Below the pieces are notes generated by a model, which saw only the letters and a list, made by a program, of their open reading frames with translations, had not been told where the DNA came from and searched no databases. Shown in pieces: positions 1 to 6,245 of a DNA stretch of 10,864 bases (position 1 is the stretch's first letter; every line of letters begins with the position of its first letter). The DNA lies in assembly GCA_964370215.1 (NCBI GenBank), contig CAYJIM010000078.1, positions 1-10,864 of the forward strand, read 5' to 3'. The translations under genes and the position numbers were made by a program. The DNA is from Massiliimalia sp964370215. Lineage in GTDB: Bacteria; Bacillota; Clostridia; Oscillospirales; Ruminococcaceae.

Positions 1-28
1 TTCACTCTTCACTATTCACTTTTCACTG
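1..28 (-). repeat. GTGAA-type heptamer tandem repeat (array 1)
   Basis: Four consecutive 7-bp units start the window: TTCACTC, TTCACTA, TTCACTT, TTCACTG. Only the seventh base varies. The array probably continues left of the window. On the minus strand it reads as AGTGAA-type units, the same family as the arrays at 5237-5250 and 10835-10864, but inverted relative to them. It directly abuts a GTAGGGG-type element, as the array at 5237 also does. Its function is unknown; it looks like a dispersed intergenic minisatellite. Confidence 0.85.
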
Positions 29-69
29 ACCCGCCCCTACAAAAAACGATCACATCCCCTACCAAACCC
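29..69 (-). repeat. GTAGGGG-type intergenic repeat, degenerate
   Basis: Read on the minus strand this stretch contains GGTAGGGG and then, about 25 nt on, GTAGGGGCGGGTC. These cores match those at 5253 (GTAGGGGTCGGGTC), 8194 and 8248. No clean hairpin is seen here, so it is probably a decayed or partial copy. It fills the leader of the HAD gene, and no convincing sigma-A promoter is visible in positions 1-81. The downstream genes may therefore be transcribed from further left. Confidence 0.55.
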
Positions 70-81
70 CAAGGAGACTTT

Positions 82-957
82 ATGATTAAAATGATCGCCA
101 CCGATATGGATGGCAGCTTATTGGACGAACAAAAGCATTTTCCGCCCCACTTTTTTGAAACGATGGAGGCGCTACAACAACACGGCATTGCCTTTGTGGC
201 GGCCACCGGCAGAAGCTACCCAAAACAGCGGGAGGAGTTTGCCCCTGCCATCACAAAACCCTATTTTCTCTGCGATAACGGCGCATTCTTATTGCACGAC
301 GGAGAGGTGCTCTTTGCCGACGTGCTTGACCGTACCTTTCTGTTAGAAATTGAGGCAGCCCTTGGCACCGTTTCGGGTGCACACGCCGTTTATTGTGGGG
401 AGGAACACGCATGGCAACACCCCATTGAAGGCCCGTTCACCCCTTATTTGCGCTCCTATTACGCCACTTATCAGGCCATCCAATCGGTGGACGACATTCA
501 AGATGACATCTTAAAGGTCGCTGTCTGTGATGTCCAAGGGGCGGCGACCAACAGCTACCCTGTACTCCACGGTGTGTTGGGGGATCGCTTGCACTGCGTC
601 GTCTCGGGCGAGGTGTGGGTGGACATCATGAACAACGGCATCAACAAAGGAAAAACACTGGCGTTTTTGCAGGAAAAACTGAACATTACACCAGATGAAA
701 CGGTGTGTTTTGGTGACTACTACAACGACATTGAATTGCTCGGGCAGGCCACCCACAGCTTTGTCATGCAAAATGCCAATGAGGATATGAAACAGCATGG
801 GCGGTATGTTGCACCGCCAAACACCACCTTCGGGGTGCAGCAGATTCTTTCGGAAATACTCGATTATCTCGAGGGAAAACCAGTCAAACAGCTGCCGGCA
901 CCGCTTTGTGTGGCGTTGGAAGAAAATAAAAAAGCATTCAAGGAGGCAAACCGATGA
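82..957 (+). CDS. HAD-superfamily hydrolase, Cof-type (IIB) phosphatase
   Basis: A 291-residue cytosolic protein of the haloacid dehalogenase superfamily, Cof/YidA-like subclass IIB. Motif I is DMDGS with D8 (nucleophile) and D10. Motif II is ATGRS with T42. Motif III is the lysine in NKGK (about K189). Motif IV is GDYYND (211-216), which would hold Mg2+. The spacing between motifs II and III leaves room for the type II cap that sets substrate choice. The family dephosphorylates sugar phosphates, nucleotides or flavin intermediates; the substrate here cannot be told. The start has AAGGAG at 71-76, 5 nt before ATG. The stop overlaps the iorA start (ATGA), and the iorA ribosome site lies inside this gene, so the two are very likely co-translated. 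A direct role in aryl-pyruvate metabolism is not established. The tail of about 25 residues after the last motif helix is charged and slightly longer than usual. Confidence 0.9.
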   Translation: MIKMIATDMDGSLLDEQKHFPPHFFETMEALQQHGIAFVAATGRSYPKQREEFAPAITKPYFLCDNGAFLLHDGEVLFADVLDRTFLLEIEAALGTVSGAHAVYCGEEHAWQHPIEGPFTPYLRSYYATYQAIQSVDDIQDDILKVAVCDVQGAATNSYPVLHGVLGDRLHCVVSGEVWVDIMNNGINKGKTLAFLQEKLNITPDETVCFGDYYNDIELLGQATHSFVMQNANEDMKQHGRYVAPPNTTFGVQQILSEILDYLEGKPVKQLPAPLCVALEENKKAFKEANR

Positions 958-2747
958 ACTTACTGATGGGCAATCAAGCGATGGCCTTTGGCGCCATTCA
1001 TGCAGGGGTCGGTGTGGTCACAGGCTACCCCGGCACCCCTTCCACCGAGGTGTTGGAAACGGTGGCAAAACAAAACACAGGTGATATTTACGTGGAATGG
1101 TCGATCAATGAAAAGGCGGCGATGGAGGTTGCAGCGGCGGCTTCGATGTGTGGCAAACGTGCCCTTGTGACGATGAAACAGGTCGGCCTCAATGTGGCGG
1201 CAGATCCGCTCATGAGTTTGGCGTATCTTGGCATCAACGGGGGACTGGTCGTGCTGGTGGCAGACGATCCCGGCCCCATCTCCTCCCAAACAGAGCAGGA
1301 CACCCGCACCTTTGCGGCGTTTTCTAAATTGCCGATTTTTGATCCGCAATCTCCGGAACAAGCCTACCGCATGATGATGGATGCCTTTGCCTATTCCGAA
1401 CAGTACCACACACCGGTATTGTTTCGCCCAACAACCAGAGTATGTCATGCCTGTGCAAGCATTTCTTTTGCAGAACCGATCAAACCGACCAAGGAAATCG
1501 ATTTTGTCAAAGATCCGAAGTGGGTTATTTTCCCCCGTCTTTCCCATGCGGCACACAAGCACATTGAAGCACGCAACCCACAAATCGGCAAGGACTTTTC
1601 GGGTTATGCGGAAAATACCGTCGTCGGTGATGGATCTATCGGCATTGCGACCGGTGGGATCAGTGCTGCCTACACCAAAGAAGCGCTTTCACTTCTGGAA
1701 CAACAATCCCCTGCCCTTGCTGACCGCTACAAACTGTTGACGGTCGCCACCCCATTCCCCTTCCCCGACGACCTTGCAAGCGACTTTTTAACAGGGCTTA
1801 CTAAGGTGCTGGTGGTGGAAGAACTGGATCCTGTCATCGAACGTGCCCTTGTCACACTCTGTGGCAAGCTCCACATTGCGGTGGAAATTTTAGGCAAACA
1901 GACAGGACACATCCAAACGGCAGGGGAAAACAGCACCGAGTCGGTGAAAGCGGCCCTTGCCACACTGTTTGACATGGCCGTCACAGAAGAGGTCTCCACC
2001 CCACCCACCTTGCCGATTCGCCCACCGGTACTCTGTGCCGGATGTCCACACCGTGCCTCTTTCCTTGCCGTCAAAAAAGCAATGGCAGGCAAAAAAGCGG
2101 TCTTTTGTGGGGATATTGGCTGTTATACCCTCGGCAATGCCATGCCACTCAACATGGTGGACACCTGCCTTTGCATGGGTGCCGGCATCACGATGGCACA
2201 GGGTATCGGGCACAGCTGTCCCGACACCATTCCCTTTGCCTTTGTCGGTGACTCGACCTTCTTCGCCTCCGGCTTGACGGGGGTTGCCAACGCCATTTAC
2301 AACAAATCACGGATGGTGTTGGTGGTGCTCGACAACTCCACCACCGCCATGACAGGACACCAACCGCATCCCGGCACCGGCAAAACAATGATGGGAGAGG
2401 TGACCCATGCCATCGACATTCCAAAAGTGTTGGAAGGACTCGGGGTCTCCTCCATTCAAATTGTCGATCCGTTGCAATTCGACCAAGCAGTCGAAGCGGC
2501 GAAAGTCGCAGCGGCAGGGGAAGGGGTCACGGCCATCATCTACAAGTCCCCTTGTATCGCTGTCACCAAACCGCAGAAGCGCCTTGTTATCAATGACGCC
2601 TGTATCAACTGTGGCAAATGCTTGAAAAAAGTGGGCTGTCCTGCCATTTCCAAACAGGAGGGTGCCATTGTCATTGATGGCGGTCTCTGTTACGGCTGTC
2701 AACTGTGCAGTCAGGTTTGTCCTGTCGGCGCCATTGTCGAGGAATAG
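954..2747 (+). CDS. iorA: Indolepyruvate:ferredoxin oxidoreductase, alpha subunit
   Basis: A 597-residue large subunit of the oxygen-sensitive, thiamine-diphosphate-dependent enzyme. It oxidatively decarboxylates indolepyruvate and other aryl-pyruvates to aryl-acetyl-CoA and reduces ferredoxin. The N-terminal pyrimidine-binding domain carries YPGTPSTE (25-32). The central thiamine-PP domain has GDIGC (386-390) and GDS (432-434). The C-terminal two-cluster ferredoxin domain has Cys550, 553, 556 and 562, then Cys579, 582, 585 and 589, ready for two [4Fe-4S] clusters. The family hallmark CPGCPHR appears as CAGCPHR near residue 362. Length and domain order are normal. AAGGAGG (940-946) lies 7 nt before the ATG, within the HAD gene, and the start codon overlaps that gene's stop. 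With iorB directly downstream the heteromeric enzyme is complete. The likely role is aromatic amino acid fermentation after transamination. A phenylacetate-CoA ligase, a frequent neighbour in this pathway, is not in the window. Confidence 0.97.
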   Translation: MNLLMGNQAMAFGAIHAGVGVVTGYPGTPSTEVLETVAKQNTGDIYVEWSINEKAAMEVAAAASMCGKRALVTMKQVGLNVAADPLMSLAYLGINGGLVVLVADDPGPISSQTEQDTRTFAAFSKLPIFDPQSPEQAYRMMMDAFAYSEQYHTPVLFRPTTRVCHACASISFAEPIKPTKEIDFVKDPKWVIFPRLSHAAHKHIEARNPQIGKDFSGYAENTVVGDGSIGIATGGISAAYTKEALSLLEQQSPALADRYKLLTVATPFPFPDDLASDFLTGLTKVLVVEELDPVIERALVTLCGKLHIAVEILGKQTGHIQTAGENSTESVKAALATLFDMAVTEEVSTPPTLPIRPPVLCAGCPHRASFLAVKKAMAGKKAVFCGDIGCYTLGNAMPLNMVDTCLCMGAGITMAQGIGHSCPDTIPFAFVGDSTFFASGLTGVANAIYNKSRMVLVVLDNSTTAMTGHQPHPGTGKTMMGEVTHAIDIPKVLEGLGVSSIQIVDPLQFDQAVEAAKVAAAGEGVTAIIYKSPCIAVTKPQKRLVINDACINCGKCLKKVGCPAISKQEGAIVIDGGLCYGCQLCSQVCPVGAIVEE

Positions 2748-2762
2748 AAAGGGAGTGTCATC

Positions 2763-3347
2763 ATGACTGAAAATAGAAACTTTTTGCTTGCCGGTGTGGG
2801 TGGACAAGGAACCGTTCTTGCCTCCAAACTGCTGGCACAGGTCGGCATGAATCAGGGGCAGTTTGCCCGCACTGCCGAAACCATCGGAATGGCACAGCGT
2901 GGCGGTTCGGTGGTCAGCCATGTGCGCATTGGGGAAGGAACTGCCTCCCCCCTCATTCCAAAGGGGTGTGCTGATGTCATCATCGGGTTTGAGCCGGCGG
3001 AAGCGGTACGGGTACTGGATTACCTGAAACCGAACGGCACGGTGATTGTCAATGTGCGTGCCATCAAACCGACGACCGACGCGATGGCGGCAGAGCCCTA
3101 CACCGCCGAACCGATGCTCGCTTACCTAAAGGAAAAAGCAAAACAGGTCATTTTGGTGGAAGGGGATGCAGCTTGTACTGCCTGCGGATCGCCCAAAGTG
3201 CTGAATTTGGTACTACTGGGCGTGGCAGCCAAAGCGGAGGTATTGGGCATGACCGTCGCCGAATTGGAAAGCGCCATGAAAGCGACCCTACCCGAAAAAT
3301 TCCATGCCTTAAATCGACAGGCCTTGCATAGTGCCACATCACTGTAA
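2763..3347 (+). CDS. iorB: Indolepyruvate:ferredoxin oxidoreductase, beta subunit
   Basis: A 194-residue partner of IorA, from the gamma-type domain family of 2-oxoacid:ferredoxin oxidoreductases. Near the N-terminus it has the glycine-rich GVGGQG (11-16) that helps form the thiamine-PP/CoA pocket, followed by AETIGMAQRGGSVVSHVR, a strongly conserved family block. Length is normal and the protein looks complete. The gene starts 15 nt after the iorA stop. GGGAG at 2751-2755 is the ribosome site, 7 nt before the ATG. It is the last gene of the unit: hairpins and a likely terminator follow within 100 nt, and the next gene is convergent. Product assignment is firm from sequence and adjacency to iorA; the exact aryl-pyruvate preference is not visible. 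Confidence 0.96.
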   Translation: MTENRNFLLAGVGGQGTVLASKLLAQVGMNQGQFARTAETIGMAQRGGSVVSHVRIGEGTASPLIPKGCADVIIGFEPAEAVRVLDYLKPNGTVIVNVRAIKPTTDAMAAEPYTAEPMLAYLKEKAKQVILVEGDAACTACGSPKVLNLVLLGVAAKAEVLGMTVAELESAMKATLPEKFHALNRQALHSATSL

Positions 3348-3352
3348 TCGAA

Positions 3353-3384
3353 AAGCCGACAACCACCATGGTGGTTGCCGACTT
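3353..3384 (-). terminator. Strand-asymmetric hairpin after iorB, better paired as minus-strand RNA
   Basis: The core CAACCACCATGGTGGTTG (3360-3377) is an 18-bp perfect palindrome. The symmetry extends outward to AAGCC...GACTT. As plus-strand RNA the extension has two A-C mismatches (3359/3378 and 3356/3381). As minus-strand RNA both become G-U pairs, giving a continuous 14-bp stem with a CATG loop followed by CTTTTCG. This fits a terminator or RNA-stabilising hairpin for leftward transcription, perhaps a backup for melA. A role in iorB mRNA is the alternative. It starts 5 nt after the iorB stop. Confidence 0.5.
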
Positions 3385-3385
3385 C

Positions 3386-3544
3386 AGACCGTCGAAAAAC
3401 CCGCAATCGCAAGACTGGTGAGCTAAGTTGCTCACCAGTCTTGCTTTCTATGTCACTTCAACTTGCAAATTTCGTTCATATACCATCGTATGACTCTCTC
3501 ATTTGCAAGTTTTGTTCCTTGACTTGCAGATTTTTGGACGGTCT
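3386..3544. repeat. Nested inverted-repeat element (three-way-junction-like fold)
   Basis: The ends AGACCGTCGAAAAA (3386-3399) and TTTTTGGACGGTCT (3531-3544) are inverted repeats matching at 13 of 14 positions. Pairing continues inward with gaps (GCAA 3403-3406 with TTGC 3524-3527), giving about 18 pairs over 21 positions. Inside lie a perfect 15-bp hairpin (3409-3444) and a second inverted repeat, AACTTGCAAAT (3460-3470) with ATTTGCAAGTT (3501-3511). That second repeat encloses a small TCATA/TATGA stem. A further near-copy, ACTTGCAGATTT, starts at 3522. No ORF with a family signature is present and no target duplication is evident at the edges. It may be a miniature inverted-repeat element, a structured RNA, or piled-up terminators. 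Confidence 0.55.
3409..3448 (+). terminator. Intrinsic terminator of the HAD-iorAB unit
   Basis: A perfect 15-bp stem, GCAAGACTGGTGAGC (3409-3423), pairs with 3430-3444 across a 6-nt loop (TAAGTT) and is followed by TTTCT. It lies 61 nt past the iorB stop. The T tract is short, but the stem is strong. The GGTGAGC core is shared with the melA terminator at 3573-3603. Confidence 0.7.
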
Positions 3545-3572
3545 AACAGGGTGTCGAGATGGAAAAAACTTT

Positions 3573-3603
3573 AACCGGTGAGCAAAAAATTTGCTCACCG
3601 GTT
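3573..3603 (-). terminator. Intrinsic terminator of melA, probably bidirectional
   Basis: A perfect 14-bp stem, AACCGGTGAGCAAA (3573-3586), pairs with 3590-3603 around a 3-nt loop. It begins 13 nt beyond the melA stop. In leftward RNA the stem is followed by AAAG and then a run of six U. On the plus strand it is followed by TTGCGTTCTTTTG, so it could stop transcription from both sides. Confidence 0.75.
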
Positions 3604-3616
3604 TTGCGTTCTTTTG

Positions 3617-5086
3617 TTATTCTGCGGTTAAGGTTCTTTCTGCACGTTCTTTGGCGACCTCTTCCGGTGTTTTGATGCGCAGGCGTACCGCACCACGATA
3701 GCCGTCGTTGGTTTGGATCAGATCGTCACGTTTCATATTTTCCTTTGCCACAGCAATCCCTTCGCTGTATTGTGGCAACCACTGTTCCTGTGCGACGAGC
3801 ATTTCGTCAACCATTTGCCAGATTTCCGGCGGGTTGCAAACAGCCCCTGTCAGCGGATCCATCATGGCGGCTTGTTTGAGCAAGGTGACATTGCCGGATA
3901 CAGCGGCTTCCACCGCCAGTTTTTGTACCCAAGTGGATTGTGCACAGACAGCGGCAGGACCCCAAGGCAAGTCGCCGACTTGTGGTACCGAAATGCCGTT
4001 GCCATCGACATAGCAAGGCACTTCAACGACGCATTCATCCGAAAGATTGGTGATACAGCCGTTGTTCATCATATTGAAGTGACCACGGTAGATACGGCCG
4101 GTTTCGAGCGATTCCATGATGTAAGAGCAGTGTTCTTTCCCACGATCGGTCCCGTCGTATTTTTTGGGATCTTCCAGTAAGAGTTTCGGATAATCGGTGG
4201 TGAACCAGTCGCGGCTTTCACGGGTCACACGCAGGTAACCGCCGGTTTCGCCGTGGATCCAGTTGCTGGTATCAATCCAAGACTCGATTTCGTCAGGGCG
4301 TTTTCTATACCAAGAAACATATTCCGACAGATGTCCGTTGGATTCGGTGGAGTAGTACCCGAAGCGTTTGAGCATGTCGATGCGCACTTTTTCCTGTTCG
4401 CTGTAAACAGGGTGTGCCAAAAAGCCCGGTAGGATTTTATCGAGCATACACTTGCCGTTGTGTTTGACCGAGATGTACCATGTTTGGTGGTTGAGGCCGG
4501 CACAGATGAAGTCCAATTCCTCACGAGGGATGTCTAAGACTTTTGCAATCTGTTGTTCGCCGTGAATTTCGCCGTGGCACAGACCGATGGTCGGCACCCC
4601 GCCGTATTTGTTGCAGGCCCAAGTGGCCATGGCATTGGGGTTGGAGTAGTTGAGCATCATTGCACCGGGAGCACCCACTTCACGAATGTCTTTACAGAAG
4701 TCGAGCATGGCGGCAATGACACGTTGCCCATACATGATCCCACCGATGCAAAGGGTATCGCCGACACATTGGTCGACGCCATATTTCAGCGGAATGTCGA
4801 TGTCGGTTTCAAACGCTTCCAAACCGCCGATCCGCACACAGTTGATGATGTATTTGGCATCGGTGAATGCCGCACGACGGTCGGTGGTGGATTGGATTTT
4901 GGTGGTGATGCCGTTGGCTTCGAGGTCTCTTTGGCAAAGATCGGTTACCTTTTCAAGGTTTTCGGCGTTGATGTCGGTGAAGGCAATGTCGATGTCGCGA
5001 AATTCCGGTACAGACATAATATCTGTGAATAATGTTCTTGCGAACACCAGACTTCCTGCGCCAATAAATGCTACTTTAAAACTCAT
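3617..5086 (-). CDS. melA: Alpha-galactosidase, glycoside hydrolase family 4
   Basis: A 489-residue cytosolic enzyme that releases terminal alpha-galactose from melibiose-type sugars. GH4 enzymes work by an NAD+- and Mn2+-dependent oxidation/elimination mechanism. The N-terminal Rossmann fold has GAGS (9-12), with D38 after strand 2. GDT is at 109-111 and NYSNP at 146-150. The metal-binding Cys170-His171 (GLCHG) and His200 (GLNH) are in place. The CHG form, rather than the CN/D-MP motif of GH4 6-phospho-glycosidases, points to an unphosphorylated galactoside. The block VEVPCYVDGNGISVPQVGDL resembles E. coli and Bacillus MelA. The ATG at 5086 was chosen because it has AAAGGGTG 6 nt upstream and starts directly at the Rossmann strand; a reading frame open to 5347 would add 87 residues unlike the family. 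It is divergent from an AraC-type regulator that probably controls it. No sugar transporter lies in the window. Confidence 0.93.
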   Translation of the reverse strand: MSFKVAFIGAGSLVFARTLFTDIMSVPEFRDIDIAFTDINAENLEKVTDLCQRDLEANGITTKIQSTTDRRAAFTDAKYIINCVRIGGLEAFETDIDIPLKYGVDQCVGDTLCIGGIMYGQRVIAAMLDFCKDIREVGAPGAMMLNYSNPNAMATWACNKYGGVPTIGLCHGEIHGEQQIAKVLDIPREELDFICAGLNHQTWYISVKHNGKCMLDKILPGFLAHPVYSEQEKVRIDMLKRFGYYSTESNGHLSEYVSWYRKRPDEIESWIDTSNWIHGETGGYLRVTRESRDWFTTDYPKLLLEDPKKYDGTDRGKEHCSYIMESLETGRIYRGHFNMMNNGCITNLSDECVVEVPCYVDGNGISVPQVGDLPWGPAAVCAQSTWVQKLAVEAAVSGNVTLLKQAAMMDPLTGAVCNPPEIWQMVDEMLVAQEQWLPQYSEGIAVAKENMKRDDLIQTNDGYRGAVRLRIKTPEEVAKERAERTLTAE

Positions 5087-5132
5087 AAAAAACACCCTTT
5101 CAAATTTGTTTTCCGTGTAATACGTTATTGTT

Positions 5133-5161
5133 ATTATAGCGATATTTTTTGCCCCATGCGA
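5133..5161 (-). promoter_or_regulatory. Candidate melA promoter with weak -35
   Basis: On the minus strand a perfect TATAAT -10 box lies at 5138-5133, 46 nt before the melA start. Seventeen bp further upstream the -35 position reads TCGCAT, which barely matches TTGACA. A strong -10 with a poor -35 is typical of activator-dependent promoters and fits control by the divergent AraC-type protein. Confidence 0.55.
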
Positions 5162-5181
5162 TAGATTTCCACGCTTGTCTC

Positions 5182-5216
5182 TTGTAAAATGCAATAAATT
5201 GTTGTATTTCTTGTAG
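5182..5216. promoter_or_regulatory. TTGTA direct repeats, candidate AraC-type operator
   Basis: TTGTA occurs at 5182, 5202 and 5211, and a further TTGT lies at 5175. The first two are 20 bp apart, close to the two-turn spacing of AraC-family half-sites. They lie upstream of the weak -35 of melA and overlap the -35 of the regulator's own promoter, so one set could serve activation of melA and autoregulation. The assignment is inferred from position and spacing only; TTGT is a common word in AT-rich DNA. Confidence 0.35.
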
Positions 5217-5230
5217 CAGTGTGGTAGAAT
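5202..5230 (+). promoter_or_regulatory. Sigma-A promoter of the araC-type gene
   Basis: TTGTAT (-35, 5202-5207) and TAGAAT (-10, 5225-5230) are separated by exactly 17 bp, and TGG before the -10 makes it an extended -10 (TGGTAGAAT). The predicted start of transcription falls at about 5237, at the first base of a heptamer repeat. This leaves a leader of about 100 nt containing a hairpin repeat. Confidence 0.7.
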
Positions 5231-5236
5231 AAAAAT

Positions 5237-5250
5237 AGTGAAGAATGAAG
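5237..5250 (+). repeat. GTGAAGA-type heptamer repeat (array 2, short)
   Basis: Two units, AGTGAAG and AATGAAG, belong to the same family as the arrays at 1-28 and 10835-10864. The array sits at the predicted transcription start of the araC-type gene and runs directly into the GTAGGGG hairpin element. Confidence 0.6.
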
Positions 5251-5252
5251 AG

Positions 5253-5314
5253 GTAGGGGTCGGGTCTTGACCCGACCGCAATGCCTGCGGACAGGCGTGG
5301 AAGCCTGTCCCTAC
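5253..5314. repeat. GTAGGG-bounded double-hairpin repeat element in the regulator's leader
   Basis: A 62-bp element bounded by inverted GTAGGG (5253-5258) and CCCTAC (5309-5314). It holds two perfect hairpins: GGTCGGGTC (5258-5266) pairs with GACCCGACC (5269-5277), and GGACAGGC (5289-5296) pairs with GCCTGTCC (5303-5310) across GTGGAA. It lies between promoter and ribosome site, so it should be transcribed as the 5' leader and end 12 nt before the AAGGAGGG. It is probably a REP-like dispersed element; other copies or relatives lie at 29-69, 8194-8218 and 8248-8271. Confidence 0.75.
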
Positions 5315-5339
5315 AACACAACTTAAAAGGAGGGTCATT

Positions 5340-6245
5340 TTGAGCATTTATCCATCTTCCCACCGCTACCTGCATTCGGTGGCTTATTATGCCATGTTCC
5401 TGCCCTCCTTTTCGATGCAGGCACATCGGCATGATCACTGTGAAATCATGTATCTGGTCAACGGCAGTTGCACCATTGACATCGGCGTCAAGCAGTTGAC
5501 GTTAAAACCAAAACAGTTTGTCTTTTTGGACAGTGGGGTGCCCCACTGCCTGACCGTCTCTCCCGACAGTGGCGGTTGCACCCTCTTAAATTATGAGTTT
5601 CGCTGTTCGGCCGATCAAACCGGCATTGACTTTACTACGTTTGCGAAAAGTGCCATCTTTTTGCAATTTGTAACAGCAAATGCGCCCTTTGTCTACTGGG
5701 AGGATCGTGCCAATTTGGGGTACGCCCTCAAGGATCTCATTGCCGAACTGGAAACACCAAAACCCGACGACTTTTTGCTGTCGCTTCTCTGTAACCGTGT
5801 GCTGTTTGAGCTCTGTCGTGCCCAGCAAAAGCAGGGCAATGCGACCGGCATCACCTATCTCAAAAAGGCAAAGCAGTACATCGACGAGCATTTTTGTGAG
5901 GAACTGGACGTGGGGCAGATTGCCGACCATGTCGGGCTCAATCACTCCTACCTGCAAACGCTCTTTGCCAAGGAATTCGGTTGTGGGTTGATGCGCTACG
6001 TCAACCATCAACGAATGGAGCGTGCCACCTTTTTGCTCAAGAACACCGACCTATCGATCATCGACATCGCCTTTCACGTTGGGTTCAACAGCCGTCAACA
6101 CTTTGGCTACACCTTTGAAAAGCGGTTTGGCATGAGTCCCAAGCAGTACCGCAACCGCTTTGCCAAAGCCCCCTTTGCCGACACCAAAAATTATCAACAA
6201 ATCCTATCCGACGGGGAAAAATACCCCTTGATTTTCCCCTCTTAA
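5340..6245 (+). CDS. AraC-family transcriptional regulator, probably of melA
   Basis: A 301-residue DNA-binding protein. The N-terminal half is a cupin-type ligand domain with a histidine cluster (QAHRHDHCEIMYLVNG, about 27-42), as in sugar-sensing AraC proteins. The C-terminal 100 residues contain the two helix-turn-helix motifs. The first is around DVGQIADHVGLNHSYLQTLF. The second is around SIIDIAFHVGFNSRQHFGYTF, followed by the family signature FGMSPKQYRNRF. The start is TTG at 5340: AAGGAGGG (5327-5334) sits 5 nt upstream, and the first in-frame ATG (residue 19) would cut into the cupin and has no such site. The gene is divergent from the GH4 alpha-galactosidase, so by analogy with MelR/RafR-type regulators it is likely to activate melA when alpha-galactosides are present. 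The ligand is inferred, not shown. Confidence 0.92.
   Translation: MSIYPSSHRYLHSVAYYAMFLPSFSMQAHRHDHCEIMYLVNGSCTIDIGVKQLTLKPKQFVFLDSGVPHCLTVSPDSGGCTLLNYEFRCSADQTGIDFTTFAKSAIFLQFVTANAPFVYWEDRANLGYALKDLIAELETPKPDDFLLSLLCNRVLFELCRAQQKQGNATGITYLKKAKQYIDEHFCEELDVGQIADHVGLNHSYLQTLFAKEFGCGLMRYVNHQRMERATFLLKNTDLSIIDIAFHVGFNSRQHFGYTFEKRFGMSPKQYRNRFAKAPFADTKNYQQILSDGEKYPLIFPS

Noticed and set aside
1..28. CRISPR-like repeats at the window edges (also 10835-10864)
   Set aside because: The units are 7 bp and contiguous with no spacers, so these are simple tandem repeats, not a CRISPR array.
960..1583. 207-codon open frame antisense to iorA
   Set aside because: It lies wholly inside a firmly identified gene, is rich in Cys, His and Arg as expected of a reverse-frame shadow, and shows no family motif or separate ribosome site.
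2307..2921. 204-codon open frame antisense to the iorA/iorB junction
   Set aside because: It covers the reverse complement of the ferredoxin domain and the iorB start. It has no recognisable domain, and its composition is that of an antisense shadow.
3380..3550. Insertion with target-site duplication around the nested element
   Set aside because: The flanks (GACTTC on the left, AACAGG on the right) share no direct repeat, so I do not claim a recent transposition event.
5087..5347. Upstream extension of the alpha-galactosidase reading frame to 5347
   Set aside because: The extra 87 residues do not resemble GH4 enzymes and run through the promoter region, the hairpin repeat and the regulator's start. 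The ATG at 5086 has a ribosome site and begins exactly at the Rossmann strand.
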